From Novosphingobium rosa NBRC 15208 (lineage in GTDB: Bacteria; Pseudomonadota; Alphaproteobacteria; Sphingomonadales; Sphingomonadaceae): a stretch of DNA of 53,802 nt. The notes beneath the pieces are model-generated. The model was not told the DNA's origin, did no database searches, and saw only the letters and a list, made by a program, of their open reading frames with translations. Below, one piece after another: positions 1 through 7,609 of the stretch. The position numbers and the translations under genes are program-made. Location: positions 1 through 53,802 of the forward strand of contig NZ_BCZE01000058.1 of assembly GCF_001598555.1 (NCBI RefSeq). The letters run 5' to 3'. Position 1 is the stretch's first letter. Each line of letters begins with the position of its first letter.

Positions 1-1
1 G

Positions 2-406
2 CATCTGCCCCAGTCACCACGCATGGCCTCGCCCTGGCTCTATGTCGGCCCCGAGGCGCTGTACTGGAGCGTGCGCGCCGTCAACGATCTGTGGAAGCCC
101 AAGGCGCTCTACATTTCCGAGAATGGCTGCTCGGCGGACGATCCGGTGTCGAGCGACGGCAAGGTCTATGACGGCGACCGCATCATGTATCTGCGCAACT
201 ACCTCACCCATCTCCAGCGCGCCGCGCGTGAGGGCTATCCCATCAAGGGCTATTTCCTCTGGAGCCTGATGGACAATTTCGAGTGGGAGGATGGCTACAC
301 CAAGCTGTTTGGCATCCACCATGTCGATTTCAAGACCGGCAAGCGCACGCCCAAGCTGAGCGCGGACTGGTATCGCGAACTGGTCCGCACCAACCGATTG
401 GTGTGA
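2..406 (+). CDS. GH1 beta-glucosidase, C-terminal part (5' end outside window)
   Basis: This is the C-terminal third of a family GH1 retaining beta-glucosidase; the frame is open through the left edge, so the start lies outside the window. The catalytic nucleophile is the Glu in the ISENG motif (codon at 119-121). The ending carries the usual GH1 tail: a WSLMDNFEWEDGY segment, which forms part of the glucose-binding site, then a GIHHVDF strand and a KLSADWYREL terminal helix. GH1 enzymes normally have about 450 residues, so roughly 310 are missing. It is followed at 64 bp by a GH39 gene in the same direction, which suggests a hemicellulose or cellobiose-processing operon. Family assignment is secure; the exact substrate (cellobiose, xylobiose or an aryl glucoside) cannot be read here. 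Confidence 0.93.
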   Translation, partial: HLPQSPRMASPWLYVGPEALYWSVRAVNDLWKPKALYISENGCSADDPVSSDGKVYDGDRIMYLRNYLTHLQRAAREGYPIKGYFLWSLMDNFEWEDGYTKLFGIHHVDFKTGKRTPKLSADWYRELVRTNRLV

Positions 407-412
407 TGCTGA

Positions 413-444
413 CCCTGCCCCGGGCTAAGGTGCCCGGGGCAGGG
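413..444 (+). terminator. 13-bp perfect hairpin between GH1 and GH39 genes
   Basis: A perfect inverted repeat of 13 bp (arms 413-425 and 432-444, 6-nt loop) begins 7 nt after the GH1 stop. It is very GC-rich but has no T tract behind it, so it may stabilise the 3' end of the upstream message or cause partial termination rather than act as a classic terminator. Confidence 0.5.
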
Positions 445-470
445 GGCCATACAAAGATGAGGAGTGGGGT

Positions 471-2045
471 ATGAACAAGATTGCGATGCTGGCGGCGCTG
501 GCGGTCACGAGTTCGGCGCAGATGGCGTCCGCCCAGACACAGCCGCCACTGCCTGCGCGGGAGGTCCACATCGATGCTGTCGCATCTGGCACGCCGGTCG
601 ATCGCTTCTTCGATCTCTCGGTCGGCTCCGACTATCCCGGCACCCTGATCCGAGAGGACAGTCAGGCACAGTTGAAAACGGCGGTCGATGAGCTGGGCTT
701 CCGCTACATCCGCTTCCACGACATCTTCCATGATGTGCTGGGCACCGTCCGCAAGGTTGACGGGCATATCACCTATGACTGGACTGGCATCGACAAGCTC
801 TATGATGGCCTGCTGGCCAAGGGCATCCGTCCCTTCGTGGAGCTGGGCTGGACCCCGGCGGCGATGCGCACATCCGATCAGCAGCTGTTCTATTGGAAGG
901 GCAACACCTCGCATCCCGATCCGGCGATGTGGCGCGATCTGGTCGCCGCTTTCGTCAACCACATGCGCCAGCGCCACGGCGAGGCCGAGGTGCGCAGCTG
1001 GTATTTCGAGCTGTGGAACGAACCCAACCTCGACGGTTTCTGGGAAAAGGCCGATCAGGCCGCCTATTTCGGCCTTTATGCCGATACGGTTCGCACCATT
1101 AAGGCCATCGACCCGCAGCTGCGTATCGGAGGACCGGCCACGGCGGGGGCCGCCTGGGTGCCCGAGTTTCTGAAATATGCCGATGACAACAAGCTGCCCG
1201 TCGATTTCGTGGCGACGCATACCTACGGCGTGGATGGTGGCTTTCTCGACGAGCAGGGCAAGCAGGACACCAAACTCTCGCCGTCTCCGGATGCCATCGT
1301 GGGCGATGTCCGCAAGGTGAGGGGGCAGATCGCCGCCTCGGCCTATCCTAAAATTCCGCTGTTCTTCACCGAATGGAGCACCAGCTACACCCCGCGCGAC
1401 TTCGTTCACGACAGCTATATCAGCGCGCCCTACATCCTCAGCAAGCTCAAGGCCACGCAAGGTCTGGCACAAGGCATGAGCTACTGGACCTACACCGATC
1501 TGTTCGAGGAACCCGGCCCGCCGCCCACGCCCTTCCACGGCGGCTTCGGCCTGATGAACCGCGAGGGTATCCGCAAACCTGCGTGGTTCGCTTACAAATA
1601 TCTCCACTCGGTACGCGGGCAGGCTCTGCCGACCGGCGACGATCAGGCGATGGTGGCCAAGGATGGCGGCAAGGTCTCCGCGCTTCTCTGGGACTTCCAG
1701 CAGCCGGTGCAGAAGCTCAGCAACAAGCCGTTCTACACGCGGCAGGTTCCGGCAACGCCGAGCCGTCCGGTGGCGCTCACCCTCTCGCATCTCAAGGCGG
1801 GCAGCTATCGCCTGCAGATCCACCGGACGGGCTATCGCGTCAACGATCCGCTCTCGGCCTATATCGACATGGGCATGCCCAAAGCGCTCAGCCCCCGGCA
1901 GCTTGCGCAACTCCAGCAGCAGACCGCCGACCGTCCCGAGCAGGACAGGGTGCTGCGCGTGGGCGTAGACGGCCATGCCACGGTCACTGTGACGATGCGC
2001 AGCAATGACATCGCCCTGGTCACCTTCGAACCCGTTACTAAGTGA
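471..2045 (+). CDS. GH39 beta-xylosidase, secreted
   Basis: Predicted xylan 1,4-beta-xylosidase of family GH39, 524 residues. A signal peptide occupies about residues 1-21 with an ASA-type cleavage site, so the enzyme is periplasmic or exported. The (beta/alpha)8 domain carries the WNEPN motif with the acid/base Glu184 and the FTEWS motif with the nucleophile Glu301, the spacing expected of clan GH-A. A C-terminal beta-sandwich region follows from about residue 390. It would release xylose from the non-reducing end of xylo-oligosaccharides. The gene sits between GH1 and GH43 genes with 64 bp and 10 bp gaps, so it is probably co-transcribed. An alpha-L-iduronidase-like activity, also known in GH39, is much less likely in this context. 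Confidence 0.92.
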   Translation: MNKIAMLAALAVTSSAQMASAQTQPPLPAREVHIDAVASGTPVDRFFDLSVGSDYPGTLIREDSQAQLKTAVDELGFRYIRFHDIFHDVLGTVRKVDGHITYDWTGIDKLYDGLLAKGIRPFVELGWTPAAMRTSDQQLFYWKGNTSHPDPAMWRDLVAAFVNHMRQRHGEAEVRSWYFELWNEPNLDGFWEKADQAAYFGLYADTVRTIKAIDPQLRIGGPATAGAAWVPEFLKYADDNKLPVDFVATHTYGVDGGFLDEQGKQDTKLSPSPDAIVGDVRKVRGQIAASAYPKIPLFFTEWSTSYTPRDFVHDSYISAPYILSKLKATQGLAQGMSYWTYTDLFEEPGPPPTPFHGGFGLMNREGIRKPAWFAYKYLHSVRGQALPTGDDQAMVAKDGGKVSALLWDFQQPVQKLSNKPFYTRQVPATPSRPVALTLSHLKAGSYRLQIHRTGYRVNDPLSAYIDMGMPKALSPRQLAQLQQQTADRPEQDRVLRVGVDGHATVTVTMRSNDIALVTFEPVTK

Positions 2046-2055
2046 GACGCCAGCC

Positions 2056-3687
2056 ATGACGATGAACCGCCGCACGCTGTTTCAGGGCGCCCTTGCCGGG
2101 GCGGCGGTGCCTGCACTGGCGCGTGTCGCCGTGACCGGCGCACCTGCTCAGGCTGCTGCCCCGAAAGCTGAAAGGACAGCCGCGCCGCAATGGGGCGTGG
2201 GCGCCGATGGCCAGCGCAAGGCTGATCTGGGCAATGGCTTCTATCGCAATCCGATCGTCTCGGGCGATCACCCCGATCCCACGATCCTGAAGGATGGCGA
2301 CGTCTATTACATGACGTTTTCCTCCTTCGACTCCTATCCGGCGCTTGTGATCTGGCGCTCCACCGATCTGGTCAACTGGGCGCCGGTCGGCCCGGCGCTG
2401 CACCGCAATCTCGGCACGATCTGGGCGGTGGATCTGGTCAGGCACGATGGGCGCTATTTCATCTATATCCCCGCCGATCCCAAGGGCGAGGGCTGGTCGA
2501 TCTTCGTGATCTGGGCAGATGATATCGCCGGGCCGTGGAGCGAGCCGGTGGACCTCAAGGTCAGCGGCTGCATCGATCCGGGCCATGTGGTGGGGGAGGA
2601 TGGCAAACGCTATCTCTTCACCAATGGCATCCGCATGATACCCCTGACCGATGATGGGCTGGCCACCAATGGCGCGCTGGTCAAGGCCTATGATCCCTGG
2701 CGCTATCCCGATGACTGGGTGGTCGAGAATTTCGCGCCCGAAGGCCCCAAGCTGCTGCGGCGCGGTAAATGGTTCTATCTGGTTACGGCCATCGGCGGCA
2801 CCGCCGGGCCGGTGACGGGGCATATGGTGATCGCGGCGCGCTCTAAGTCGATCCATGGCCCCTGGGAGCATTGCCCGCACAACCCGCTGGTGCGCACGGT
2901 GAGCACCGCCGAACCCTGGTGGTCGCGCGGTCATGCCACGCTGGTCGAGGGGCCTGCCGGGGACTGGTGGATGGTCTATCATGGCTATGAGAACGGCATG
3001 CGCACGCTGGGCCGCCAGACCTTGCTGGAACCCATCGAATGGACACCCGATGGCTGGTTCCGTGCCAAGGGTGGCGATCTTTCGCAGCCCTTGCGCAAAC
3101 CGCGGGGCGGCAAGATCAGCGCATCGGCGCCGGGCCTGTCGGATGATTTCGGCAGGGACCGCATGGGTGTGCAATGGAGCTTCCATGCACCCAAGCGCGA
3201 TGAGGGGCAGCGGGCAAGCTATGGCGCTGGCGGCCTGACCATTACGGCGAGCGGTCGTTCCCCGGCGGATTCCTCGCCGCTGACCTGCCTTGTGGGGGAT
3301 CGCAGCTATCAGGCGGAAGTGTCGATCGACCTCAATGGCGACGTCGAAGCGGGCCTTCTTTTGTTCTACAATTATAAAGCCTTCGTCGGCGTGGGCTTTA
3401 CCTCGGACAAGCTGAAAATCTACGAATATTCCGAGGAATTGCCTTGGGCGGCGGTGCCGCATCAGGCGCGCAGCCTGCGCTTGCGGATGACCAACGACGA
3501 GAATGTGTTGACCTGGCATTATTCCCATGACGAGGGGCAAAGCTGGCAACGCCACGGCACTCGCATGGAGGTTTCGGGCATCCATCACAATGTCTTCGGC
3601 GGCTTTCTCAGCCTTCGTCTGGGGCTTTATGTCGCGGGAGAGGGCGGCGCGAAGCTGCGTGATTTTCGATATCGGGCGAGGGTGTGA
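2056..3687 (+). CDS. GH43 beta-xylosidase / alpha-L-arabinofuranosidase
   Basis: A 543-residue GH43 enzyme. The ATG at 2056 is chosen because it begins an export signal (MTMNRRTLFQGALAG) containing an arginine pair, suggesting Tat-type export; the frame extends 17 codons further upstream but that part overlaps GH39. The five-bladed propeller shows the base Asp74 in DHPDPTIL, the pKa-modulating Asp174 in CIDPGHVV and the acid Glu229 in APEGPKLL. From about residue 350 the protein has a concanavalin-like C-terminal domain as in GH43 beta-xylosidases. It likely works with GH39 on arabinoxylan side chains or xylo-oligosaccharides. Whether it is mainly a xylosidase or an arabinofuranosidase cannot be decided from sequence. 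Confidence 0.9.
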   Translation: MTMNRRTLFQGALAGAAVPALARVAVTGAPAQAAAPKAERTAAPQWGVGADGQRKADLGNGFYRNPIVSGDHPDPTILKDGDVYYMTFSSFDSYPALVIWRSTDLVNWAPVGPALHRNLGTIWAVDLVRHDGRYFIYIPADPKGEGWSIFVIWADDIAGPWSEPVDLKVSGCIDPGHVVGEDGKRYLFTNGIRMIPLTDDGLATNGALVKAYDPWRYPDDWVVENFAPEGPKLLRRGKWFYLVTAIGGTAGPVTGHMVIAARSKSIHGPWEHCPHNPLVRTVSTAEPWWSRGHATLVEGPAGDWWMVYHGYENGMRTLGRQTLLEPIEWTPDGWFRAKGGDLSQPLRKPRGGKISASAPGLSDDFGRDRMGVQWSFHAPKRDEGQRASYGAGGLTITASGRSPADSSPLTCLVGDRSYQAEVSIDLNGDVEAGLLLFYNYKAFVGVGFTSDKLKIYEYSEELPWAAVPHQARSLRLRMTNDENVLTWHYSHDEGQSWQRHGTRMEVSGIHHNVFGGFLSLRLGLYVAGEGGAKLRDFRYRARV

Positions 3688-4074
3688 AGATTGGCGGGCG
3701 CGACGCGCACTGCCACTGCGGCAGATGATTTTTCCATCGGATAGTCATCGATCTTCAATTGGATTGTCATGACATGGATAAAAATCAGTGATTCGTCTGC
3801 GAAAAGGGAATCAAACTAGTATGATTTGAATAATGATGAATCATATATGTCAACAAATAATTTAGAAAAATCTTCAATGGCGCTTTTGTGTCTTCATATT
3901 GATTCAAAATATAAAAAGAAAGCCAACGGATATTTTGCACAGAATTTTAAATATTTGACCGGATCGCGCCTTTCTCATAATCCTATAGTAGGACAAATGG
4001 TCGCAAGCGCGACGGGTCCGCTTTCAGAGCGAGAGGCGAAGGCCCGGCTCAGTGGGGATTTCAGGAGGGGTAGA
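3688..4074 (+). promoter_or_regulatory. AT-rich leader upstream of the first TonB-dependent receptor
   Basis: This 387-bp gap is markedly AT-rich against its GC-rich surroundings. It starts with a weak hairpin (5-bp arms 3710-3714 and 3720-3724, followed by ATGATTTTT) that may end the GH operon. A perfect 10-bp palindrome TGTCATGACA lies at 3765-3774 and could be an operator. A possible promoter is TTGACC at 3955-3960 with CATAAT at 3976-3981, although the 15-bp spacing is short. The receptor frame stays open back to 3826, but that stretch is lysine- and asparagine-rich and lacks a signal peptide, so I read it as untranslated. Confidence 0.45.
4063..4070 (+). promoter_or_regulatory. Ribosome binding site fixing the receptor start
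   Basis: The sequence AGGAGGGG lies 4 nt before the ATG at 4075. It decides that start over the in-frame ATG at 3826, which has no comparable site and would place 83 unlikely residues ahead of the signal peptide. Confidence 0.75.
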
Positions 4075-6966
4075 ATGCGGCGTTTCAAAATCCATACCCA
4101 TGCAAGCATGATCAGCATGGCGGTGCTGTCTTTGGCAGCCACCCAGCAAGCTCATGGGCAGACATCAGAGCCGGGGGGAACGATCAATCCCGCAGATTCT
4201 GCCGCAATCGTTGTGACCGGGCGAAGAGCCGCGCTTGAATCTGCGGAGAACCGCAAAAAGAATGCGGCGACGATCGTGGATTCGGTTGTGGCGGACGATG
4301 CGGGCAAGTTGCCGGACAATTCTATCACCGAAGTGTTACAGCGCGTCCCGGGTGTGACCATCGTTCGCTTCGCGGCGATCAACGATCCCGACCACTATTC
4401 GGTTGAAGGTTCGGGCATCCAGATTCGCGGTCTTTCCGGGGTTGCTTCGCGTCTCAACGGTCGGGAGATCTTCAGCGCCAACGGTGGCCGCTCGCTGCTG
4501 TGGGGCGATGTGACCCCGGAGCTGATGCAAGCAGTCGATGTCTATAAATCCTCTTCAGCAGATCAGATCGAGGGTGGCACCGGTGGCTCGGTGGACTTGC
4601 GCACAAAGCTGCCCTTCGATTTCAAGAACGGGTTGCATTTTGCGGGCAGCGGCGACTTGAGCTACGGTGATCTGGCCCTGAAGACCGATTATTCGGTGTC
4701 GGGCATGGTGGCCGGCAAATGGAACACCAGCATTGGCGATATTGGCTTCGTGCTCGATGGTGCTTTCAGCCAGTTGACCTCGACCTCGCAATTCGTGCGT
4801 ATGGAGCCGATGTTCCGGACCCGGATCACCGGAAACGATTATTACATTCCGGGCGGCTTCGACTATGGGCAGGAAAATTTCCGGCGCAAGCGTGACGGGA
4901 TTTACGGTGCGGTCCAATGGGCGCCGAGCACGGCTCTGACCTTCACCGGTATCTTCTTCCAGTCGCGTTACCGCAGCAAATCGAGCGAGTTCGACTCCTT
5001 CGTCACCTCGCAGAGCCTGGCGGTTGATCCCAGCCAGAGCAAATTCGACGCCAATGGCGCGCTGATTTCCTCGCCGGCGGTGTTCCAGCGTGACAGTTCA
5101 ACCTTCCTGCCCAGCAATGCGCCGATCACCGCCGGCGGCAGCACAGGTGCTTGGAACAGCCGCACCAAGACCCAGGACATATCCGGTGCGGTGAAATGGA
5201 ATCCGGACCATGGCCGCCTGACGGTCGATGCTGCCTATCAGCACATCAATTCATCCTCGACGCAGCACCGCATGAACCTCTTCAGCACGGTGAATTATCC
5301 GACCAGTTATGGCCTGGGTTTGAGCGGCAATCTGCCATCGATCACCGTCGCCCCTACTTCGACCGCAACGCTTGGCGATCCTTCCAGCTATTCCTGGCAG
5401 GCCGCCATGCCGCATGACGAGAACAATCGCGGCAAGATGAATTCGGTCTCGCTCGATCTGACCTATGCCGTTGGCCAGGGGTTCATCAAGTCGTTCAAGC
5501 TGGGCGGCCGTTGCTCGAACCGGACCGAGCGCGATCTGAACAACAGCTATGCGTGGGCCGCACTGGGCCAAGTCTATAACGGCTATCCGATCGTCCCCTT
5601 CTCTGCGAGCCGGCCGGGAGACTATCAGCGTTACACTTTCGCGAACTTTTTCCACGGCGGGATCAATATCCCGTCAAGTCTTTATCTGCCTTCTTATAAT
5701 TTTGCCGACACAGTCGGTGTGAATGAGGTGCATAATCTCTATGGCGGCACGCCCGGACGCGCTGAGGGCTATGTTCTACCCAACGACCAGACCGACTACA
5801 GCACCCGCACGCTGGCGGGCTATGCGATGGCCAATTTTGGCACGGAATGGGGGGATTCCTCGCTCACCGGCAATGTCGGCGCGCGTGTGGTCAATGTCAG
5901 GAACTCCAGCTCGGGCTATTTTCAGCAAAACACCGCCAGCTTCGTGCGCAATGGCTCGATCTATAATCTGAACAATGCCGCGCAGGTTCACGGTGGCGGT
6001 GCGGAATTCACCCGCGTTCTGCCTGCGGTCAACCTGACCTATTCGCCAAGCCGTCCGATCAAGATTCGTGCGGCCTACAACATCACAATGGACAACCAGT
6101 CGTTCAACGATCTGCGCGCTTCCGGGCAGCTGAGTGTTCAGACGACAGGCAATGGCTCTCCACCCTCCTTCGCCAACTACACGACCACGGCCGGCGATCC
6201 CACGCTCAAGCCGACGATGTCGAACAATTTCGACCTGTCGGTGGAATGGTATCCGCACGCAGGCACCAGTTTGCACGCGGGCGCCTTCTACAAGCGTATC
6301 ACCGACTCGGTCGTCTATGGCGCCACCCAGCGTAATGTGACTGTCGCCTTCACTGATGGCACCACTGAGCAGGGCGTGGCGACCACCAATGACGCCCGCA
6401 CCTCGAGCCAGGCTGCCACCGTCAAGGGCATCGAGGTCGGCGGCCGTGTGTTCCTTGACCGTCTGCCGGGCTGGCTCTCGGGCATCGGTGTGGAGGCGAA
6501 CTACACCTACCTCGATAGCAAAAACCCGGGCGATCTCTATTACGACATCAATGGCGTGGCGCATAATGACGTGCCCTTGCAGGGTCTTTCTAAGCACAAT
6601 GCGAATGTTGCGTTCCTCTATGAACACAACCCCTTCTCGCTGCGCATCGCCTACAGCTGGCGTTCGAAGTACCTGCAGTCGACCAATGCTAATGGCACGA
6701 ACCAGAGCTACACATTCTACACGGCGCCGGGCGTGGGTAGCACCGTCGTCACCGACCTGCCGATCTATGGCGCCAATTACGGCACTCTGGACGGTGGTGT
6801 GACGGTGAAGGTGAACGACCGCGTGAGCTTCCAGATCCAGGCAACCAACATCACCAATGCAACCCAGCGGACGCTGATGGGCGGTTATCCTGGAGGTGCG
6901 TTGTATGGCCGCAGTTGGTTCCAGAGCGACCGCCGTTACCGAATGGGCCTCAACGTCAACTTCTGA
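4075..6966 (+). CDS. TonB-dependent outer-membrane receptor (Caulobacter/Xanthomonas type)
   Basis: A 963-residue outer-membrane receptor. A signal peptide covers about residues 1-28, followed by a TonB-box-like segment AAIVVTGRRA near residues 43-52. The plug domain shows the DDAGKLPDNSITEVLQRVPGV pattern, in pieces typical of the TIGR01782 TonB-Xanth-Caul family, and QIRGLSG; the C-terminus ends in an aromatic residue (RMGLNVNF), as expected for a final barrel strand. The surrounding GH39, GH43, GH74 and GH35 genes suggest uptake of xylan- or xyloglucan-derived oligosaccharides. No FecA-type N-terminal signalling extension is present. Two hairpins follow the gene. The family is secure; the substrate is inferred from context only. 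Confidence 0.93.
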   Translation: MRRFKIHTHASMISMAVLSLAATQQAHGQTSEPGGTINPADSAAIVVTGRRAALESAENRKKNAATIVDSVVADDAGKLPDNSITEVLQRVPGVTIVRFAAINDPDHYSVEGSGIQIRGLSGVASRLNGREIFSANGGRSLLWGDVTPELMQAVDVYKSSSADQIEGGTGGSVDLRTKLPFDFKNGLHFAGSGDLSYGDLALKTDYSVSGMVAGKWNTSIGDIGFVLDGAFSQLTSTSQFVRMEPMFRTRITGNDYYIPGGFDYGQENFRRKRDGIYGAVQWAPSTALTFTGIFFQSRYRSKSSEFDSFVTSQSLAVDPSQSKFDANGALISSPAVFQRDSSTFLPSNAPITAGGSTGAWNSRTKTQDISGAVKWNPDHGRLTVDAAYQHINSSSTQHRMNLFSTVNYPTSYGLGLSGNLPSITVAPTSTATLGDPSSYSWQAAMPHDENNRGKMNSVSLDLTYAVGQGFIKSFKLGGRCSNRTERDLNNSYAWAALGQVYNGYPIVPFSASRPGDYQRYTFANFFHGGINIPSSLYLPSYNFADTVGVNEVHNLYGGTPGRAEGYVLPNDQTDYSTRTLAGYAMANFGTEWGDSSLTGNVGARVVNVRNSSSGYFQQNTASFVRNGSIYNLNNAAQVHGGGAEFTRVLPAVNLTYSPSRPIKIRAAYNITMDNQSFNDLRASGQLSVQTTGNGSPPSFANYTTTAGDPTLKPTMSNNFDLSVEWYPHAGTSLHAGAFYKRITDSVVYGATQRNVTVAFTDGTTEQGVATTNDARTSSQAATVKGIEVGGRVFLDRLPGWLSGIGVEANYTYLDSKNPGDLYYDINGVAHNDVPLQGLSKHNANVAFLYEHNPFSLRIAYSWRSKYLQSTNANGTNQSYTFYTAPGVGSTVVTDLPIYGANYGTLDGGVTVKVNDRVSFQIQATNITNATQRTLMGGYPGGALYGRSWFQSDRRYRMGLNVNF

Positions 6967-6978
6967 TTCCTCACCCTC

Positions 6979-7015
6979 CCGCCAAGCGAGGCCTATTGGC
7001 GGCCTCGCTTGGCGG
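6979..7015 (+). terminator. 15-bp perfect hairpin after the receptor gene
   Basis: Perfect 15-bp arms at 6979-6993 and 7001-7015 with a 7-nt loop start 13 nt after the receptor stop. No T tract follows; it is probably an mRNA 3'-end stabiliser or the first part of a double terminator with the next hairpin. Confidence 0.6.
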
Positions 7016-7025
7016 AACTTCCAAA

Positions 7026-7059
7026 CCCGCCGTCGCCTCTGTGCGACGGCGGGCTTTTT
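7026..7059 (+). terminator. Rho-independent terminator
   Basis: Perfect 11-bp GC-rich arms (7026-7036 and 7043-7053, 6-nt loop) are followed directly by CTTTTT. This is a canonical intrinsic terminator closing the receptor transcript. Confidence 0.85.
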
Positions 7060-7074
7060 CCCAAATATTGTCAG

Positions 7075-7570
7075 GCGCGGTAGATGCTCTGACGGCCGTC
7101 GTAGCTGTGGCCAAGTCAAGGCAGGCACATCTTGAAGGCGCCCACCGAAATCATGACCGCCCTTGTCGAAACCATGGAATTCTGTCGGCCGAGCCATAGC
7201 CAGCAAGGCGCCATACGTGGCCAAGCTGTTGGCGATGGGAACCTGGCCCTCGTTGCTCGCCGCCGTCAGGAAGAAAGGGGTTTCGCTTCGGTGAGTCGGT
7301 TTTCTACCGAGGGAGTCTTGCGAAGCTGGGTGCCAGCGTTAGGGTCGAGCAGCGCATCGTGCGATGCCAGCATAGACGAGCGGCGGCGCGAGCACTGGAT
7401 AGATCATGCCCACCAGATCGGGTCGGGCCGAAAGGCGGAGCGCCGCTTTGATGGGCTCATAGGTGGCTTTGGCAAAGCGCCTGTCGATGCTTCCAGTCAG
7501 AAGGCAGCCCGTTGAAAAGCCAAGCACCGATACGTGCATGCGACCAATGTCGATGTCTCCGCTATTCATT
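7075..7570 (-). pseudogene. Decayed alpha/beta hydrolase (acetyl-xylan-esterase-like)
   Basis: Three minus-strand fragments in different frames line up, in order, with an alpha/beta-hydrolase of the BD-FAE/acetyl esterase kind. The first (about 7570-7339) keeps the nucleophile-elbow region as VLGFSTGC, where the family has GFSAGG, then ARPDLVGMIYPV. The second (about 7362-7266) reads HDALLDPNAG and ends at a stop. The third (about 7275-7075) reads FLTAASNEGQ and keeps the catalytic-His region HGFDKGGHDFG. At least two frameshifts separate them, the N-terminal half is absent, and the left end touches the GH74 start region. It is opposite in direction to its neighbours. I infer a dead deacetylase once part of this hemicellulose locus. 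Confidence 0.72.
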
Positions 7571-7609
7571 ACAGTGATCAACAAGAAGTCAGGAAAAGAG
7601 GGCAGGGGC

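Noticed and set aside
330..2075. Long minus-strand open frames opposite GH39, GH43 and the receptors
   Set aside because: They mirror strong glycoside hydrolase or receptor genes on the other strand, show Arg/His/Ala-biased translations and no domain; they are GC-skew shadows.
3826..4074. Receptor gene starting 83 codons earlier
   Set aside because: The extra part is AT-rich, lacks an export signal and puts the real signal peptide inside the protein; AGGAGGGG before 4075 fixes the start.
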